This document shows, piece by piece, positions 5,743-7,454 of a stretch of DNA of 7,454 nucleotides (positions are counted from its first letter, which is position 1; each line of letters starts with the position of its first letter). Made by a program: the position numbers and the translations under genes. The notes below the pieces were generated by a model, which searched no databases, had not been told where the DNA came from, and saw nothing but the letters and a program-made list of their open reading frames with translations. Source of the stretch: Cyanobacteria bacterium HKST-UBA02 (lineage in GTDB: Bacteria; Cyanobacteriota; Vampirovibrionia; Obscuribacterales; Obscuribacteraceae); NCBI GenBank assembly GCA_020431945.1, contig JAGQHH010000082.1, positions 1-7,454 on the forward strand, written 5' to 3'.

Positions 5743-7454
5743 TCTCGCAGCCCGGCAGCACTCTGGTGACCAGATCGATTTCTTCATTGATCAGATCGCT
5801 GTGGCTGATGTAGATCCGGGTGATATTGCGCATGCCCTCGAGATGAACAAGATCCAGATAGGTAATGCCGGTGCCGCTCAGATTGAGGACTTCCAGGTTG
5901 TCGAGGCGGCTCAGATACGGAAGGCTGTCGGCACTGATGGCAGTGTGCGCCAGGTCCAGATGTCTCAACTCTGTGAGACCCGCTATGGCCTCGGCGCTTT
6001 CGTCTCCGAGTTTGGTATAGCCCAGATGCAGCTCCCGGAGCTGTCCGAGACCGGTTAGAAAACGCAATCCCTCGCCGCTGATGTCGGTGTTCTCCAGATC
6101 GAGCACCGTGAGCCCGGTGAGCTCCGTGAGATTCTCCAGACCTTCGTCACTCACCATGGTAATGGAAAGACGGAGAGTCTGCAGGCTCTTCAATCCTCGA
6201 ATATGGGAGAGTCCCTGGTCACCGACGGCGGTATTGCTGAGATTGAGCCATTTGAGACCCTGCATGAGCCGCAGGCAAGAAAGTCCGCGGTTGTGGAGAT
6301 GGCTGCAGTTCTGCAGGTTCACTGATTGCAGACCGGTGAGATTGCTCAGGGAAGCAAGCCCCCTGTCGGTCACGGCGGTATCGGAGAGGTTGATTGATTT
6401 CAGACCCGAAAGCCGGCTGACATGGATCATTCCGCTATCCGAAACAGCGGTGCCCGACAGATTCAAGCCTGTGAGCTTGCTGTTATTGGCGATCATCGCC
6501 AGGGCCCGGTCGCTTATTCGGGAGCGCGAAAAGTCGAGCTCCCGGACATTATTGAGCTGAGCGAGATAGGCGACACCTTCGTCGCTTATGCTGCCGAGTC
6601 TGAGATTGCTGAGTTTTGCCAGCCCGCTAAGGTGAGCCAGATCCTCGTCCTGGAGGCTCTGGGGAAAGTCTATATAACGAAGTTCGGCAAGACCGCCGAG
6701 GCTCTCCAGGCTGGCATTGGTCATTTTCGTACCGGCCAGGGCGATATAGCGCAGTTTGCTCAAAACCCTTAGATTCGGGGCTCCCCGGTCGCTGCAAGCG
6801 GTCAGTGAGCAGTCCAGCTCCTCCAGATTGCGAAGGTTGGCGATGGCTTCCAGGCTGCCGTCCCCGAGATCGCTCGAGCCTTTGATGCTGAGTGATACCA
6901 GGCTCGGCAGATCGTCGAGACCGCGCAAGCGATCGTCTGTGAGATTGTTGTTCGCCAGGTCCAGGCTGGTGAGGGAAGGCAGGTTGGAGAGCTCGATTCC
7001 ATGGCCCGAAAAGCGAATGGTCAGGTCCCTCAGGTAGGGAAGGTCCGCCACGGTGATGGACAGTCGCCGGTAATACTCGGCCATCTCACTGTCTGTGGTA
7101 TCAATGACTGCTCCGATGAAGAGTTTTTTGAGGTTTTTTAGATCGCTCAGCAGGGTGGTGCTGTCTCCCCTGATCATCAAAGTCCGCAGGGTGAGGTCCC
7201 TGAGGGCAGTGAGTTTCGAGACGTGAATCAAGCAGTCGTCGCCTATCTCTTCTCCCTGGACGAAGAGGCGCCGGAGATTTTTGAGATGGCGAAGATGGCT
7301 GAGACCGATCTCGCTAATACCGCCGGAGCGGATAACGAGGCTCTTCAAACGGGGAAAATGCTTGAGGGCTGTGAGGCCGCGGTCCGTGACCCGGGCGAAT
7401 ATGATATACAGCTCGGTGGGACCGCAGTCCCGATCGATCTGTGACATGACATCG
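5726..7454 (-). CDS. Leucine-rich repeat protein (probably partial, 5' end outside window)
   Basis: Nearly the whole visible product is LRRs: about 23 consecutive units, mostly 24 residues, following LxxLxLxxTxIxDxGLxxLxxL (for example LNLSGTAVSDSGMIHVSRL). This type forms a curved solenoid for binding protein or other ligands. An ATG at 7447 would give 573 residues, but the frame stays open to the right edge (two more codons, Asp-Val). The first repeat begins only about 12 residues after that ATG, with no signal peptide, capping motif or membrane segment. I therefore infer that the true start lies outside and that an N-terminal domain, perhaps a kinase plus membrane span as in the neighbouring LRR kinase, is missing from view. 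The C-terminus ends just after the last repeat (GCEINSVV). The stop at 5726-5728 lies within the tag coding region, so the genes converge and overlap. Binding partner unknown. Confidence 0.88.
   Translation of the reverse strand, partial: DVMSQIDRDCGPTELYIIFARVTDRGLTALKHFPRLKSLVIRSGGISEIGLSHLRHLKNLRRLFVQGEEIGDDCLIHVSKLTALRDLTLRTLMIRGDSTTLLSDLKNLKKLFIGAVIDTTDSEMAEYYRRLSITVADLPYLRDLTIRFSGHGIELSNLPSLTSLDLANNNLTDDRLRGLDDLPSLVSLSIKGSSDLGDGSLEAIANLRNLEELDCSLTACSDRGAPNLRVLSKLRYIALAGTKMTNASLESLGGLAELRYIDFPQSLQDEDLAHLSGLAKLSNLRLGSISDEGVAYLAQLNNVRELDFSRSRISDRALAMIANNSKLTGLNLSGTAVSDSGMIHVSRLSGLKSINLSDTAVTDRGLASLSNLTGLQSVNLQNCSHLHNRGLSCLRLMQGLKWLNLSNTAVGDQGLSHIRGLKSLQTLRLSITMVSDEGLENLTELTGLTVLDLENTDISGEGLRFLTGLGQLRELHLGYTKLGDESAEAIAGLTELRHLDLAHTAISADSLPYLSRLDNLEVLNLSGTGITYLDLVHLEGMRNITRIYISHSDLINEEIDLVTRVLPGCEINSVV
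5750..7410 (-). repeat. Array of about 23 protein-level LRR units (period about 72 bp)
   Basis: Translated on the minus strand, the region breaks into units starting with Leu-x-x-Leu, most 24 residues (72 bp) long, with a few of 20, 22, 23 or 25 and one of about 33 (unit with IDTTDSEMAEYYRRL, near 7040-7140). The units are diverged at nucleotide level, sharing only short stretches, which indicates old duplication rather than recent expansion. Boundaries are approximate. Confidence 0.8.

Noticed and set aside
6081..7037. Several plus-strand frames of 85-160 codons opposite the LRR gene.
   Set aside because: The minus strand shows a regular LRR array of about 23 units across the whole stretch, so these are shadows of repetitive coding sequence.
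5726..7447. Complete 573-residue LRR protein starting at the ATG at 7447.
   Set aside because: Possible but not preferred: the frame continues past that ATG to the edge and the protein would begin almost directly in a repeat with no cap or signal peptide.

Overview
The window looks like a bacterial chromosome segment of moderately high GC (clearly above 50% by eye) that is almost entirely coding. It is rich in eukaryote-like signalling proteins: two Ser/Thr protein kinases, a TPR-AAA+ ATPase and two leucine-rich-repeat (LRR) proteins. The phrasing of both kinases, the small cysteine motifs at their N-termini and the kinase-TM-LRR architecture remind me of non-photosynthetic Cyanobacteriota (Vampirovibrionia/Melainabacteria, Obscuribacterales-like). 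That placement is from memory of family style and is tentative. Planctomycetes or other multi-kinase phyla are alternatives. No rRNA, tRNA, CRISPR, phage or IS sequence was seen.

Layout, left to right. (1) Minus strand, 1-692: N-terminal part of a soluble-looking Ser/Thr kinase with a Cys cluster at its N-terminus, cut by the left edge. (2) 693-794: AT-rich divergent intergenic region with TATAAT-like boxes. (3) Plus strand, 795-5742: a tight run of five genes. These are a TPR-AAA+ ATPase, a kinase with two tandem Cys motifs, one membrane span and a C-terminal LRR domain, a 73-aa unknown protein, an unknown protein of about 185 aa, and DNA-3-methyladenine glycosylase I (tag). Gaps are 12, 37 and about 34 nt, and the last pair overlaps by 13 nt. 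(4) Minus strand, 5726-7454: a large array of about 23 LRRs that converges on tag with a 17-bp 3' overlap and is still open at the right edge.

How the genes may work together (inference): the ATPase and the membrane kinase are separated by only 12 nt and are probably co-translated. This suggests a signalling unit in which an LRR ectodomain senses something, a cytoplasmic kinase transmits it, and an AAA+ unfoldase/remodeller with TPR scaffolding is a partner or substrate. The divergent kinase may belong to the same network. Tag is a housekeeping base-excision repair enzyme that appears to sit at the end of the operon by position rather than by function. The two small unknown genes have no function I can recognise.
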